The translations under genes were made by a program, and so were the position numbers. The notes under the pieces were generated by a model. It worked only from the letters and a program-made list of their open reading frames with translations, was not told the DNA's origin and did no database searches. From positions 2,702,001-2,766,000 of the forward strand of contig NC_084774.1 of the NCBI RefSeq assembly GCF_028858725.1: a stretch of DNA of 64,000 nucleotides. Reading direction: 5' to 3'. Source of the DNA: Colius striatus. Lineage: Eukaryota > Chordata > Aves > Coliiformes > Coliidae. Position 1 is the stretch's first letter. Each line of letters opens with the position of its first letter. This document shows, in pieces, positions 10,462 to 22,640 of this stretch.

Positions 10462-12975
10462 CCATAAAAAAAAGGTGCTTCCCCAACCTCCTGACACCCA
10501 CCAGTGAGATATTTGTCACTATTAATGAGCTCCCTCCTCAGTCTCCTCCAGACTGAACAGCCCCAGGTCCCGCAGCCTTTCCTCACAAGGAAAACGTTCC
10601 AGTCCCCTGATCATCTTGGTGTCCCTGCACTGGCCTCTCTCCAGCAGTTCCCTGTCCCTCTGCAGCTGGGGAGCCCAGAACTGGACACAGGACTCCAGAT
10701 GAGGCCTCACCAGGGCAGAGTAGCGGGAGAGGAGAACCTCCCTTGACCTGCTGCCCACACTCTTCTGGATGCCTCCAGGATGCCATTTTCCTTCTTGCCC
10801 TCGAGGGCACATTGCTGGATCATGTTTAGTTTATTGTCAACCAGCACTCCCAGGTCTGTGTCTGCAGAGCTGCTCTCCAGCAGGTCAATCCCCAGCCTGT
10901 CCTGGTGCAGGGGGTTGTTCCTTCCCAGCTGCAGGACTCTGCCCTTGTCCTTGTTGAACCTCGTGAGGTTTCTCTCTGCCCAACTCTCCAGCCTGTCCTG
11001 ATGTCACTGAATGGCAGCACAGCCTCTGGGGAATCAGCCAGTGCTCCCAGTTTGGTGCCATCATGGAACTTGCTGAGGGTCCCTCTGTGCCCTCACCCAG
11101 GTGGCTGATGAAGATGTTGAACCAGACTGGCCCCAGAACCCATCCCTGTGGAACTCCACTGGCCACAGGCCTCCAACTCCATTCTGTGCCATTGGTCACC
11201 ACCCTCTGGGCTCTATCATTCAGCCTCTGTCTCCATCCACCTCCCCTCCACTCTCCAAGCCACACTGCCTGAGCTTTCTGAGGAGGATGTTGTGGGAGAC
11301 AGTGTCCAAAGCCCTGCTGAAGTCAAGGCAGATGACATCCGCTGCTCTCCCCTCATCCAGCCCTCATAGCAGGCATCAGATTGGTCAGACGGGATTTCCC
11401 CTTGGTGAATCCATGTTGACTCCCCCTGGTAACCACCCTTCCCTTCATATGCTTAGTGATGGAGGGATACAGGTCAGGCTGACCGGCCTGTAGTTTCCTG
11501 GGTCGTCCTTCTTGCCCTTGTTGCTGCCTGCAGTGACACTGGCCTTGCTCCAGCCCTCAGGCACCTCGCCTGTCCTCCATGGTTGTTCAAACATGATGGA
11601 GTGAGGCTTAGCAATCGCATCAGCAGCTCCCTCAGCACTCTCGGATGCATCCCATTGGGACCCATTGACTTATGAGTGTTAAGCTCGGCCAACAAGCCTT
11701 TAACCTCTTCCTCTTCACCCAGGGCAAGTCCTCTGCTGTCCAGGCCACCCGACTGTCCTTGCTGGACTGGGCTTCCCCAGGGCCGGCCGTGGCCGTAAAG
11801 ACCGAAGCAAAGGCGGCATTCAGTACTTCGGCCTCCTCTGCGTCCTCGGTCACCAGGGCACCCTCTGTGTTCAGCAGCGGGCCCACATTCCCCCTCAGCT
11901 TCCTTTTACTACCAATGTGCCTGAAAAATGCCTTATTACTTATTACTCTTCCCAAGCAGTCAGCCCGCTTCCATGGGGACACCCTGATCCTGGGCTTGGA
12001 GGAAGTGGTGCTTGAAGATTGACCAGCTCTCTTGGGCACTTCTACCTTCTAGAATCGTATCCCATGAGATCTGTCCAAGCAGTTCTTTGAAGAGGCCAAA
12101 GTTGGCTCGCCTGAAACACAGGGTCACGGTCCTGCTTTGTGTCCTGCCTCTTCCACACAAGATCTTGAACTCTACCATCTTGTGGTGGCTGCAGCTGAGG
12201 TTGCCTCCAACCTTCACATCCCCAACCAGACCTCCCTCATTTGTCAGCACCAGGTCCAGCAGCACACTCCTCCTCCTTTGTTCCTCTATCACCTGTGACA
12301 GGAAGTTGTTGTCAACAATCTGCAGGAACCTCCTGGACTGTGTGTGCTTGGCTGTGTGGCTTTGCCAGCAGATATCAGGGAGGTTGAGGTCTCCCATGAG
12401 GACCAGGGACTGTGACTGTGAGGCAGCTCTCAGCTGTTCCTAGAAGGTCTCATCCACTTCCTGCTCCGGATCAGGTGGCCTGTAGCACCTCCTACAACAA
12501 TATCACCTGCCTTGCCCTGCCCATTAATTTTCACCCACAAGCACTCTACCTGCCCCTCATCCCCACCCAGGCAGAGCTCAATGCACACTAATTGCTCCCT
12601 CACAAAGAGAGCAACTCCACCTCCATGCCTTGTCAGCCTGTCCTTCCTAAATACTCCATAGCCCTCCCTGGCCATGATGCAGCCATGGCAGCTGTCCCAC
12701 CACGTCTCTGTGACCACAGGGAGGTCGTAGCCCCGTATCCGCACCCACATCTCCAGTTCCTTCTGCTTATTCCCCGGGCTGCGTGCATTGGTGTAGAGGC
12801 AGCGCAGGGGCTGACTCAAACATGCAGGTTTCCCTGGACAGATGCAGGAGGATCCTCCCTGGTTTGGCTCTCCCTCAAGGTGCTCAGCCTTCTGCATCTC
12901 AGCACAGTGAGTGGATGTCAGGGCACTTCTCATGGCATTCCCTGTCCTGACCTGTTTCCCTGCTAGACAGGATGG
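10462..12975 (-). mobile_element. 2.5-kb CR1 LINE with ORF2 remnants
   Basis: Minus-strand CR1 lacking its last few hundred bases. Reading down the minus strand from 12930 there are pieces of the AP endonuclease (motifs CLYTNARS, YDLPVVTETWW and RHGGGVALFV), then broken reverse-transcriptase segments down to about 11.1 kb, then 3' sequence to 10462. Frames are interrupted by frameshifts and stops, so it is a dead copy. It is the longest CR1 in the window. Confidence 0.92.
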
Positions 12976-13560
12976 CTTGTTCTATGTTGCTTCTCCCCCC
13001 ATGCTCCAAGTCCTTTGGTTTTGAAGGACTCCACAATCTCCATTTTTTCTCTCTGTGATCTCCTTCTGTGACACCTTAAAGTTGTTATGGAAGATATAAA
13101 AATGTTATTTTTCAGTAAAATTCATCAGTAAGTTGGTATAACTAAGCAAAACTAGGCCTCCTTGGTGAAGCCACTCCTGAAGCAAAGAACATCCATGCGA
13201 AATCAGGCACAATGAAAATAAGAGTGATGACGAGGGGGGTTGTTTAGATCCATGCACCTGCAAGCCATGAAACAACATCTGAGAGCGATGTTGGGAGTGT
13301 TTGCTTCAGAGGAAGACAAGAGTTTGTTGTATTAACCATTGGTCCTGAGTGCCAGGTAACGTTCTGGTCCAGGCCACCAGATAATTAGTACCATTCTGGC
13401 CTAGAGCACCAAATAATCTATAGCTAAAATCAGTCAGTTGGCCAAGTGATTCTGAAACGTATATGAATATGGGTAACTTGTGTAATAAGGGACCACTCGA
13501 TTAGAGTGATGTACAGAGCACAGCAGCAGGCGGAGAGAGTTCCCGCGTTAGAGAGCATGG
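12976..13560. other. spacer without recognised features
   Basis: AT-richer sequence between the large CR1 and the MROH gene 3' end. I found no exon, repeat family or clear polyadenylation signal for the minus-strand gene here. Confidence 0.5.
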
Positions 13561-13564
13561 AATG

Positions 13565-13735
13565 ACACGGAGAGAGTTGTCCCTGAGAGAGCTGTCAGCC
13601 CCTGTGCCAGGCTGCCTGGGGAGGGGTGGAGTCCCCAGCCCTGGAGGGATCCCAAAGCCGTGGAGCTCAGGGGTTGAGGGCTGTGGGTTAGTGGTGGGCT
13701 GGGCTCCTGGGATCAGCCCTGCACAGAGGTCGAGC
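13565..13735 (+). repeat. CR1 LINE fragment in MROH 3'UTR
   Basis: Contains GTCAGCCCCTGTGCCAGGCT and the CCTGGAGGGATCCCAAAGCC block, a CR1 subfamily seen repeatedly in the FER1L4 introns. It lies directly downstream of the minus-strand MROH stop codon, so the 3'UTR of that gene is at least partly CR1-derived. Confidence 0.8.
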
Positions 13736-13742
13736 TGCACAG

Positions 13743-16700
13743 TCAGCCCCGGGCCCAGAATCTCCATCTCTTCCAGGCCTTGTGAAGTTGGTCTCGCAGG
13801 CTGGGTCTAGAAGAAGCTGTTCCCTCTACAGCTGATAGGATGAGCTGGGTTTGATCTGCCAGGTTTGAGACTGAGGAGCTGATGTCATCTGGCATGTTTT
13901 GAAGGGCTGGAACAGAGCTGAGATCAGAGCCTGGGTTCATCCCAGGAACCCCTCTTGCCAGGGCCACCCCCCAGCTCTTCCCATGGCCTGGAGGGAGCAG
14001 GGGCCAAGGGGATCAGCTGGAAGGTGCTGCCCACGAGTACCCCACGTGCCCCTGACATCTCTCTGCTCTTTCTGTACTGGGCAGGGGCTGCAGTTCCCTG
14101 CCCAGGGCCTTTCCTCCTCCCTCCCAGTTCCCGCTGACAACCTGATGTTGTCACTCACCATGATGGATGACTTGGACTTCTTCATGCTGACTCCTCAGGT
14201 GCCTCCCAATGAGCCCTGGGAACACACAGTTGGTCACATCTGCCCCAGACCAGCCCCTCCGGCCCAGCAACATCCCCCCTTGCCCTTGGCAGGGCTGAGC
14301 CCAGGGTCTCTCCCCAGCACTGTGCACTTGGGGCTCCACAGCCACGGGGCCAGGGCACAGGCCGAGCTGCAATGGGGCAGGGAGGGACCTGGGAGCTGTG
14401 TCTCACCCAGGAACCTGATGGCCGCCTCTTGCGTGGGCTGCTGTTGGCTCTGGAGGCAGCACATGGCCTGTTGCATGTACTGGCTGGCTTGTTTGCTGCT
14501 GCACTCTGAGAGCTGGAGAGGGTGAAGAGGCAGAGGTGTTGGTCCTGAGCCTCCCCGTGGCTGGGTGGGCCCTGTGCCCAGGACTGGCTTTCCCTGCCAG
14601 CACAGCCCCGAGGCCCAGCCAGCAGCGGCCGGCTCCGGGGCTTGGTGGGAGCAGAGGGCCGGGAGCTGCCCCAGGAGCTGCGGCGCCACGCTGCTGCCAG
14701 AGCCCGGCTGGGAGCTGGGCCGGGGCTCCATCGGCACCCCTGGCCTTGGGGAGGGAGAGCAGCCTGGAGAAGTGCCACAGGGCCACACGCCCGAGGGAAG
14801 GGAACGTGCGCGGGCTGCCGGCTGCAGGCGATGGGCTGCGGCAGCGGGCAGGGGCACAGCTTGCCCAGGCTGGGGCTGGGGCTCGGGCGCCGTCCTTACC
14901 AGGCACTCGCCCGCTCCCCATGTGTTCCGCCTCTCCAGCACCTGGCTGAGCCTCCTCTTCTTCAGGAAGGTGGCAGCTCGCAGCAGGGTTACCCGAGAGG
15001 CCTGCAGGGACACAGAGAAGGGAGCTGGTACGGCTGCCCAGCCACAGGATCTGCGTCTTCTCACCTGGGCAGAGCTCAGGGCTGTTCCTGGCCCCAGCTG
15101 GGAAGATGTGGCAGCCCAGGAACGCGTCCGTCAGTGAGTCTGGAGCCCAGGCAGAGGAGCTGGGCAACTCCCACCTCAGGCCCCTGGTGCTGCTGGGGCC
15201 GTGGGACAGAGGGAATCCCCAGCTGCTGCCTGGACCCAAGGCCGTGAGGAGGCTGGAGCGCTGCCATCCACCCGGCACCGGGGCAGGAGGCAGCCGGGCC
15301 ACCTCCTGTGTGGACACTGGCAGGTCAGAGATCCTCACCTCTGCCACCTCCTGGTTCTCACTGTGCAGGAGACAGAGCAGTTGGATCATGCTCTGCTTCA
15401 CTTGAGCCTTCAGCTGCTTTCCTCCCTTTTTCTTGACAACTTCTATTATGTGATGGAAGAGTTGAAGGGAGAGCAGCTGCACGTGGCTGTTGTCCTGGTG
15501 GAAAGGAAGAGGGTGAGACCTGAGCACTGACAGCTACAGGCCTAACTGGACACAGGGCTGAAAATGCACAGAGCACAAAGTTGCCTGGGGGTAGGCACAA
15601 AGCCTTACGTGCTCAAAGAGTGGCTGGAGCCTCTCAGCCAGCTCCAGAGCAATGGTGTGGCAAAGTGGGCTGCTGGCCTCCTGGAGCATCTTTCTGAGTA
15701 AGAAGAGGGTCATCCTGAGCACGTCGCTGTCTACATCCCCCAGTAGATTCATGAGCCTTGTCTGCAGGATCCCCATCCTTTCAGCCTGAATGGAACACAA
15801 TGCTTGTGGTGAAGCCATGAAAAGCTGCACTGCCCAAACCGCTCCAGCAGTTCAACCCCATGCTGCTGCCTCAGGACCCAGAAGGCAAAGACTGTCCCCA
15901 AGGGACTTGAGGAGGCCGTTGGGGAGGCAGGAGGGCTGGCAGCAGCTGCCAGAGCTCCCAGAGCCCAGCCAAGCCTGAGCTGTGTGTCTCCCATCTCCCG
16001 TCGCCCAGCCCACCGCCCCAGGCACATCTCTGGCCGGCTGCCCCCTGCTCACCATCGAGGGCCTGTTGCTGAGGGTGACGAGGCCTCTGAGCACCATGCG
16101 CCGCATCACGCTGCTCTCGCTCTGCAGGTACCTCAGTGCCAGCTGCAGGAAACCGTTTTCTAATACCCTCAGGTCAGGGGGGACCATGAGCTGAAACACA
16201 ACGAGCAGTGCTGGGGGTGCTGGGCCAGCAGGACTCCAGCAGCGCGCAGGGCTGGCTCCAGCCCACAGCACCAGGCAGCCCGGCCCAGAGGCAGCAGCGG
16301 CTGCGCAGAGCCCCCGGCTCCTGCCCCGCAGCACGGGCACAGGCGCCAGTCGCTCACCCACTGCGCTCTGCCCCACAGCCCCTGGCCGCCTCGCAGGGCT
16401 GGGCCTTCCAGCAGCCAGGAGGGGAGAGCGAGCGCTGGCACATGGGTGGCACGAAGCACAGGGGAGGGACAGCATCAGCCCAGCAGCCAGGGGCCAAGCA
16501 GCAGAGTCCACCCTCTGCCCCGGCCCCACTGCCTGGGCTCCCCACCATCTCAGCCCGTCAGGCTCACCTCAGCCAGGAACGCCATGGCAGGGACCTCCCA
16601 GCACAACTCCTTCCTGCTGAGCAGCTCCACCAGCCAGTAATTCATTTGGGTACGTGAGTGCTTTGACAATCTGCGCATCTCTCTGGTGGGGGGTTGTGGG

Positions 16701-18840
16701 AGGGAGAACAAGGAGGCACAGTTGGTCCCAGGCACGGTAGGCAAACCTCTCCCAGGATTGACTTGCTGAGCACTGGTCTTCTCGGGAGAAAGCCAGTGCC
16801 CAAGCCCAGCAGGTTCCTTTGGAGCAGGAGATGGGAAAAACACCTTTCCTGCCCCAAAGCCTTCCCTTCTGAAGACACCCCTTTCCTGTGCACAGGGCAG
16901 TCATCCCCCGGTGCATCCTGCCCGGCCCCAGCACAGACTCCCATCCTGTGCCATCGGCCCAGGCCCCATGGGAGGGGATGCTGGCACTTTGGAGAGCATC
17001 TGCCACTGTGCACCCACCTCTGCCAGGCTCTTGCAGTCTGCTGGGCCAGCCCTGGGTGACAAGCCCCTCTCACCCATCAGCAAGGGGATTGTGGGGGGTG
17101 CCCCATCTGCAGGTGGGAAAATGGTGGGGGGAGCAGGGAGAAGGGGGCTCTCACCTGGCCAGTATCCTCATGGCACAGTGCCGGGTCTCAGGGTAGAGCA
17201 GTGTGTCCCAGACACACTTGCGCTGGGCTTCAAGCACCACATCCTCAAGGCCCAGGCGGCAGAGCAGGATTTTCAGGGTCTGCATCGCAAACCTGTGTGC
17301 AGAGCAAAGCCCAGGTCACACTGGGAACCCTGGCCCCAGCTCCAGGGCTGTGGCAGGGATGGCAGGACTGGCACGGGGCACCTGCTGGGAGTGGTGGGAA
17401 AGCAGCCTTCCTGCTGGAATCCCTGCCACAAGGCATGGACCTCCTCGGGCAGCTCCTCCATGCTGCAGAAAACTTGGAAGAGCAAAGCCCGGAAGAAGCG
17501 GGGGAAAAACAGTGGGAAGCACAGTGGGAGCTGGGGCATCCGGCTGATCTCCTGCAGGGCTCTGGTTGCCTGCAGAACAGAAAACCCCCGGAGACGGTGC
17601 TCAGTGCCGAGACATCCCCGTGGCAGAGCCCAAGCCCGGGGGCGAGCAGAGGCACGGGCCAGGAACTCACGGCCAGGGCACAGATGTGGATGCTGTCGCC
17701 GTCAGAGGTGGACGTGCGGTGCAGGGGCCAGTCCTCCAGCACACGGAGCAGCTCCCGCAGCACCTTCTCTGGTCTCCTGCTCGTGGAGACCATCTGCCTC
17801 CAGATGGCCGCAGCCTCTCTGCGGGCCCAGAGATGGGTGTCAGCGGGGTCTCAGCCACAAGGGCACGGCTTGGGCAGCCATGGGGGCTGGGGCTGGCTCC
17901 CGACTCTGCCTCTGCCCCCTGCCCCTCGCCAGCAGCACCCGGCCGGCCTGTCCCTGCGGGCGGCCGACAGCCGAGTGACGGACGGGGCCTCGAGGGGCAG
18001 GGAGGGAGCAGGGCAGTGGGCTCTGGCGCTGACAGGCCAGCGCTGGCAAACGGAGGAGCCAGAGAGTCCTGAGAAGCTCCATCTGCCTGCCAGCTCCGTG
18101 GGCCAGGCTCTACAGCTGCTGAGCCCGGGGCTCTCAGGGCAGGCGGTTCCGTTACCTGTCACACAACGGGGCCCGGTGCAGGAGGGTCACCACCGCATCA
18201 TGGGGGTCCCCGAGGGCCAGTTCCGAAAGGCTCTTGTCCAGCACATGCTCGGAAGACACATTACTTGGCTGCTCCTCTTCTAGCAGGTTCCAGTCTGGAT
18301 GGGGCGAAGAGTGAGCTGAGGGGAACACGACCCAGCCCTGCGCTCCCTGGGCAGCGTCAGCCCCAGCACAGGGGCTGCTGGGGCCACTGACCCGCGTCTC
18401 TCTGGCTGCAGTCTGGGGCTGGAGGTGTCCAGGGGATGTTGCATGGCTGTGGGGAACAGCCCCAGCCCCTCTTTCCCTGGGAATGCCCACAGGGGATGGG
18501 ACAGGGCCCAGGCGGCTGCAGCCGCCAGCGCTGAGGCCCAGCTCAGCCACTTACCCGCCTGCAGGGGCTGCACCTCCTCTACCTCATTGGGCTGCCATGC
18601 TGCAGCAGCCCCAGGGTGTTCCTTCTTTTCCTCCCAGGCTATCCTGGGCACTTTGGGGGGTCTCTTCTCCATCCCGCTGAGGCCTGGCCTCGAGGGCTGC
18701 TGCCATGGGGATGGGAGACACTGGGGAAAGCGCCTCAGACACGGGTGAGTTTGGAACGAGGTGTCTGCAGAGGGCTCCTGGCAGCCACACTCTGTCCCAT
18801 CCTGTCCCGGCGCCTCCTCCGGGCACTGTGTGGTGGCCAT
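13743..18840 (-). CDS. MROH (maestro HEAT-like repeat) family protein, 13 exons
   Basis: Armadillo/HEAT-type helical-repeat protein of the MROH family, which is expanded in birds and of largely unknown function. Coding exons (minus strand): 18840-18555, 18294-18156, 17818-17671, 17569-17382, 17292-17155, 16682-16568, 16190-16053, 15785-15609, 15494-15339, 15001-14900, 14512-14407, 14215-14159, 13906-13743. Every junction is AG/GT and the phases agree; the total is 1914 nt, 637 residues and a TGA. Family marks are paired amphipathic helices throughout, an ASRVTLL exon ending in GECL, the IRFLGLIGRHL segment, and a basic C-terminus (LHKAWKRWRF). The ATG at 18840 is chosen for its Kozak context (GCCATGG); the frame stays open upstream to another ATG at 18924. 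The first 95 residues have no repeat character. It is a paralogue of the plus-strand gene at 23.6-28.7 kb. Confidence 0.88.
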
Positions 18841-18924
18841 GGCAGCGCCAGCACCTACATCATAGCGCAGACCCAAGGGCTTTGTGACACGCTGCCACGT
18901 TCTGTGGGGCCCCGTTTCCCCCAT

Positions 18925-19900
18925 TTCTTATTGTCTCTGGTAGCCCAGTCCATTGGTCTTCCTGTGGCCTTTGAATTGAACAGGCTAAAGTAACCTCAGC
19001 CTTCTTTTCCAAGACTGTCTCCAGTAGACACAACAAGGCACGTACCTGCTGCTGTCCCATCAAGTACTCGGCTCAGAGGGATGTCACAACCCACATCCAA
19101 GCCCTCTTCTTGGATGGGCCCAGCAGGTTACTTAGGGAAACTGATTCACACCATTGACTTGCCAGCCACAAGCCTTCTGCTGGCCTACTGGATGCTGGCA
19201 GGTGTGAGCACATAACCCAGCCACGAGGGTTGACCCGGCAGCTACCGTTCACAGTCCTTTTCCCAGTCCTGTCCCTGCTGCTGCCCTCTCAACTCGAGAG
19301 AGAGAAGTGACCTTACAGTCACCTTCAGTCTTGTGCCTCCTTGCTGGCTCGTGAGATCCTGAGGCACAGCTCACCTCCCCGTACCCTTCCCACCTATCTT
19401 CTCTTTGTGGCCTATGAGTTGATCAGGTCACCTCACATTTCTCTCCCAACACCATGTGACTGTTCAGGGGCCTCTTGATCCCTGCCCTGTCCAAGGGGTC
19501 CAAACCGTGTGTTAGGGATAGGAAGGGTGGAAGGTGAGGGGCTCAGAGCACAGGGATGAGGTCTTTGGGTGTTACCTGTTCAGATTACGGTTTAGAGATT
19601 GGAGCTCACCTTTCAGTGCTGGGGATTAGGAAGAGGGCTAAGGAAGGCCTAAGCCTAAACCTAAAGGCTAAGGAAGTGAGTTTGGAGCGGTGCTGAGGGT
19701 GCCTGGCCAGTGTTGAGGCTGTGGGCTGGATTTGTGGGTTAGGGTTTTGGTTAGGGCTGGGTTAAGAGCTTTTGCTTGGTAACGGGGAGCAGCTTGCAGT
19801 GAAGACCTGGTGAAGAGTTTTTGGACTGTTCCTCGGCTCTTGGGTTCAGACCCACCTCCGGCCCGGCTGGGCCAATCTGGCACCTCTGCCAGCACTATTT
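18925..19900. other. intergenic spacer with telomere-like stretch
   Basis: No gene or known repeat recognised. At about 19735-19772 there are three degenerate TTAGGG-like units (GGGTTAGGG, GGTTAGGG, GGGTTA), too few and too diverged to call an interstitial telomere. Confidence 0.4.
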
Positions 19901-19929
19901 AGGGACAGGAATTTGAAGTTCTGTCAGGA

Positions 19930-20446
19930 GGTGTAAGAGTGGGACAAGATGGAGGCGACCACACGGACCCCACAGTCAGAGGAGGAGGAAGGAAGGAGGA
20001 GCACCAGGCCAGAGATCCCTCTGCAAGCCGTGGTGAGAAGGCAGCTGTGCCCCTGCAAGCCCTGCAGGGCCATGGCAGGGCTGAGAGCCACCAGCAGCTC
20101 CGTGTGAGGGCGTCCGGCCGGGCAGAGACTGTGTGAGGAGGGGCCATGGCACAGGCTGTGCTGGAGCCTGTGGGTGAGAAGGTGGTTAAAGGGCTGGTCG
20201 GACTCTTCATCGTTGTACCACTCTGTGTTGTTTGTGTTGGTTATGTTTTGGGGTTTTATGGTTATGTTTCAGTTGGTGTTGCATTAAACTCTTTTCTGTT
20301 TTCTTCCCCAAGCCCAGTAGCCTGCTCTGTTTTGTCCTGGACCACAAGTGGCAATTCAGCCCTCCCTGCCCTTTGGCAATGCTCAGGTCTTTGGTACTTG
20401 AGGCTAATCGTGGTCTTTTGCTCCCTGATGGGCCTAAACCAGGACA
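19930..20446 (+). mobile_element. truncated ERV LTR
   Basis: The right end is CCTAAACCAGGACA, the 3' terminus of a common avian LTR class; an ATTAAA signal at about 20284 followed by T/G-rich sequence fits the R/U5 part. It abuts a CR1 at 20447. The left end is uncertain and the 5' TGTCC terminus is not seen. Confidence 0.6.
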
Positions 20447-20765
20447 CCAGTGCAGGGCTATCAAGATGCTGAGGTGAGTGGAGCATCTTCCTTATGAGGA
20501 CAGGCTGCAAGACTTGGAGCTCTTCATCCTGGGGAAGAGAAGGAGGACATTATCACTGCCAATAAATACTTAAAGGGCAGGTGGCTAGAGGATGTGACCA
20601 GTCATATTTCTGTGGTGGCCAGTGACAGGACAAAGGGTATTGGGCACAGGCTGGAACACAGGCAGTGCCCCTGGCATAGGAGAAGAAAGTCCTTTGCTCT
20701 TCAGGTGATGGAGCCCTGGCCCAGGCTGGCCACGGAGGGTATGGAGGCTCCTTCTCAGGAGGTTT
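20447..20765 (+). repeat. CR1 LINE fragment
   Basis: Starts within the CR1 block CCAGTGCAGGGCTATCAAGA and runs to GAGGCTCCTTCTCAGGAGGT. It is cut on the left by the LTR end and on the right by the second copy of the 1.3-kb LTR-type element. Confidence 0.85.
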
Positions 20766-21477
20766 CTGGTAAGGGCGAAGGGGCTGTAAAGATGGCTCCT
20801 GTCAGAAGTTGCTCAAAACTCTCCCCATCTCTGAGCCAGATCCACTGCTGGGGCTGAGCCAATTAGATGCCTCAGTTGTTAAGAAGAAGCTGGAAGAGGA
20901 GGCTTCTTCCTGTTTCTTGCTTCTTCTGCCCCTTCTCCAGCTGGTGTTAGTGCAAGGAGTGGGGAGAGTGAGAGAAACAATCATGTGGACTCCAAGGTCA
21001 GTGAGGGAAGAGAGGAGGAGGTGTGCTGGAGCAGAGACTCCTCTGCATCCTGCGCAGAGGACTGGTGAAGCTTTGGTTTGTTTGCATTCTGTGAAAGACC
21101 CCGCTTCAAGGGCAGAGTCTCATTTTGCTAAAGAAGACCCTGAGCCAGGGGCAGTGACTATGGCTGGAGGAGGCCGTGTCCCATGTGAGGGACCCAATAT
21201 TCACAGGACCTGTAACTGTGGGGAGGAACCCAGCCAAAGCAGCTCATTCAAATAATGCCCAGAGGAGGCCGTGTCCCGAGGGAGAGACCCTGTAACTGCA
21301 GAAACTGCAGCTGTGGAGAAGAACCCATGCCATGGTGAGTGGCTTACTAAGACTGGGATAGTAGTATTGGGGATATTTGGAGGATTGTTAATAATTCCAT
21401 GTTTAATACTTGTTTTTTACCAGATTAATACATTTGGTTATACAAGGAATGCAGATAACTGCAGGGCCCGTTTGTGA
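20762..21477 (+). mobile_element. partial second copy of the 1.3-kb LTR-type element plus ERV remnant
   Basis: From 20762 to about 21340 this matches the reverse complement of 9.3-10.09 kb closely, including the block around GATCCACTGCTGGGGCTGAG, but lacks the terminal 26 bp. The matching part is followed by about 140 bp not clearly shared with the first copy, in which a short open frame carries one strongly hydrophobic segment (residues GIVVLGIFGG onward, about 20 residues). This could be the end of a retroviral envelope membrane anchor, but it is too short to assign. The element is defective. Confidence 0.65.
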
Positions 21478-21519
21478 AATGTGTTCCCCTGATTCGTGGA
21501 TATGGATGGTAATTTTTGG

Positions 21520-21800
21520 TAAAAGTGGTGGGAAGGGGGTTAAATATGGGGGGCACTTCAAAAAAGGGGGTTAAAAAGGGGAGGGAGGGGGAGAAAATGA
21601 GGGAGGAGGCCCAAAAATGATGAGAAGAGGCCTAAAATGAGAGGGGGGAGAGGCAAAAACGGCAGGAAAAGGCCTAAAACTGAGTGGGGATTAGCCCAAA
21701 ATGGGGTAATGGGGGGACTCCTGGATTTGGGGAGGGGGTTGTGGACCCTGCATCAGGTTTTGGGGTGTTGCTGACCCCTCCCCCCCCTTTTACTGTTCCC
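21520..21800 (+). repeat. purine-rich low-complexity tract
   Basis: Repeated AAAATG, GGCCTAAAA and GGGGTTAAA units in a G/A-rich strand, ending in a C run at about 21780. No coding signal. Confidence 0.5.
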
Positions 21801-21804
21801 TCAG

Positions 21805-21898
21805 GAGACGTCACGGGAGGTCACGTGACTGAAGATCCATTTTTCGGGCTGTTTGTGGGGTTTTGGGGTGTTTCCAACTCCCCTCCCCCCTAAATAAA
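21805..21898 (+). other. possible 3'-terminal exon with polyA signal
   Basis: A good acceptor (TTTTACTGTTCCCTCAG) precedes eight codons ending in TGA at 21826-21828, and AATAAA follows at 21893-21898. This has the form of a short last exon plus compact 3'UTR on the plus strand. I cannot identify an upstream exon or a family, so it may belong to an unrecognised gene or to a decayed MROH copy. Confidence 0.3.
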
Positions 21899-21944
21899 GC
21901 TGCTTTAGCCCCTTCCCCATCCTTGTGTGAGCAGTGTGTGGCAC

Positions 21945-21982
21945 TGTGATGTCATCAGAGCGTCGTTGTGACGTCATCAGAG
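21945..21982. promoter_or_regulatory. tandem CRE-type elements
   Basis: TGTGATGTCATCAGAG (21945-21960) and TGTGACGTCATCAGAG (21967-21982) are a duplicated 16-mer 22 bp apart, the second with a perfect TGACGTCA. A related GACGTCA and a CACGTG E-box occur at 21807-21825. They lie about 1.6 kb upstream of the plus-strand MROH start and between the two divergent MROH genes. Confidence 0.45.
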
Positions 21983-22059
21983 GGGGGAGGGGCAATGGGT
22001 GCCGTCTCCCGCCAAAAAATGGCCGCCCAGGCCTCAAAACAGCCCTCAGAAACCATCCA

Positions 22060-22640
22060 AAACCCCGGTTTTGCCCTCAAAACTCCACCAAAACCACACT
22101 TTTTCCCTTCAAAACCACACTTTTTCCCCTCAGGAGTCCACAAGCACCCTACTTTTTCACTCAAATCTACATTTTGGCCCTCAAGGCTCCACCAAAACCT
22201 CACTTTTCCCCTCAGAACTCCACCAAAACCCTACTTTTTCCCTCCAAACCACACTTTTCCCCTTAGGAGTCTACAAGTCCCCTATTTTTTCCCTCAAATC
22301 TCCACTTTTCCCCTCAGAACTCCACCAATACTCCACCTTTTCCCTCAAAGACCCCACTTTTCCCCTCAGCTGTCCATGAAAATCCCACATTTCCTCTCCA
22401 AACTCCACTGAAAACACACTTTCTCCCTCAAATCTCCACCAAAACTGCACTTTTCTCCCTCAAAACTCCACCATACCTTCACTTTTACCCTTAGTTGACC
22501 TCAAAAATGAGATTTTGTCCTCAGAACTCCACCAAAACAACACTTTTTCCCCTCAGAAGTCTACAAGCCCCCTATTTTTCCCTCAAATCTCCACTTTTCC
22601 CCTCAGAACTCCACCAAAACCCCACTTTTTCCCTTAGATG
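22060..22640 (+). repeat. minisatellite, left arm of inverted array
   Basis: Tandem units of roughly 20 and 30 bp with the core CTCAAAACTCCACCAAAACC and CACTTTTTCCC. The pyrimidine/A-rich strand is on plus. Long open frames through it (Pro/Phe/Lys-rich) are by-products of the repeat. Confidence 0.85.

Noticed and set aside
5340-13500. PHF20 exons expected next to RBM39
   Set aside because: No plus-strand exon with PHF20-type motifs was seen.
14403-15527. 374-codon minus-strand frame as a single exon
   Set aside because: It only partly overlaps MROH exons; in-phase AG/GT junctions split it and the introns lack HEAT-like sequence.
19735-19772. Interstitial telomere repeat
   Set aside because: Only three degenerate TTAGGG-like units.
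21271-21477. Functional envelope gene
   Set aside because: Too short, no other retroviral domains, and inside a truncated element.
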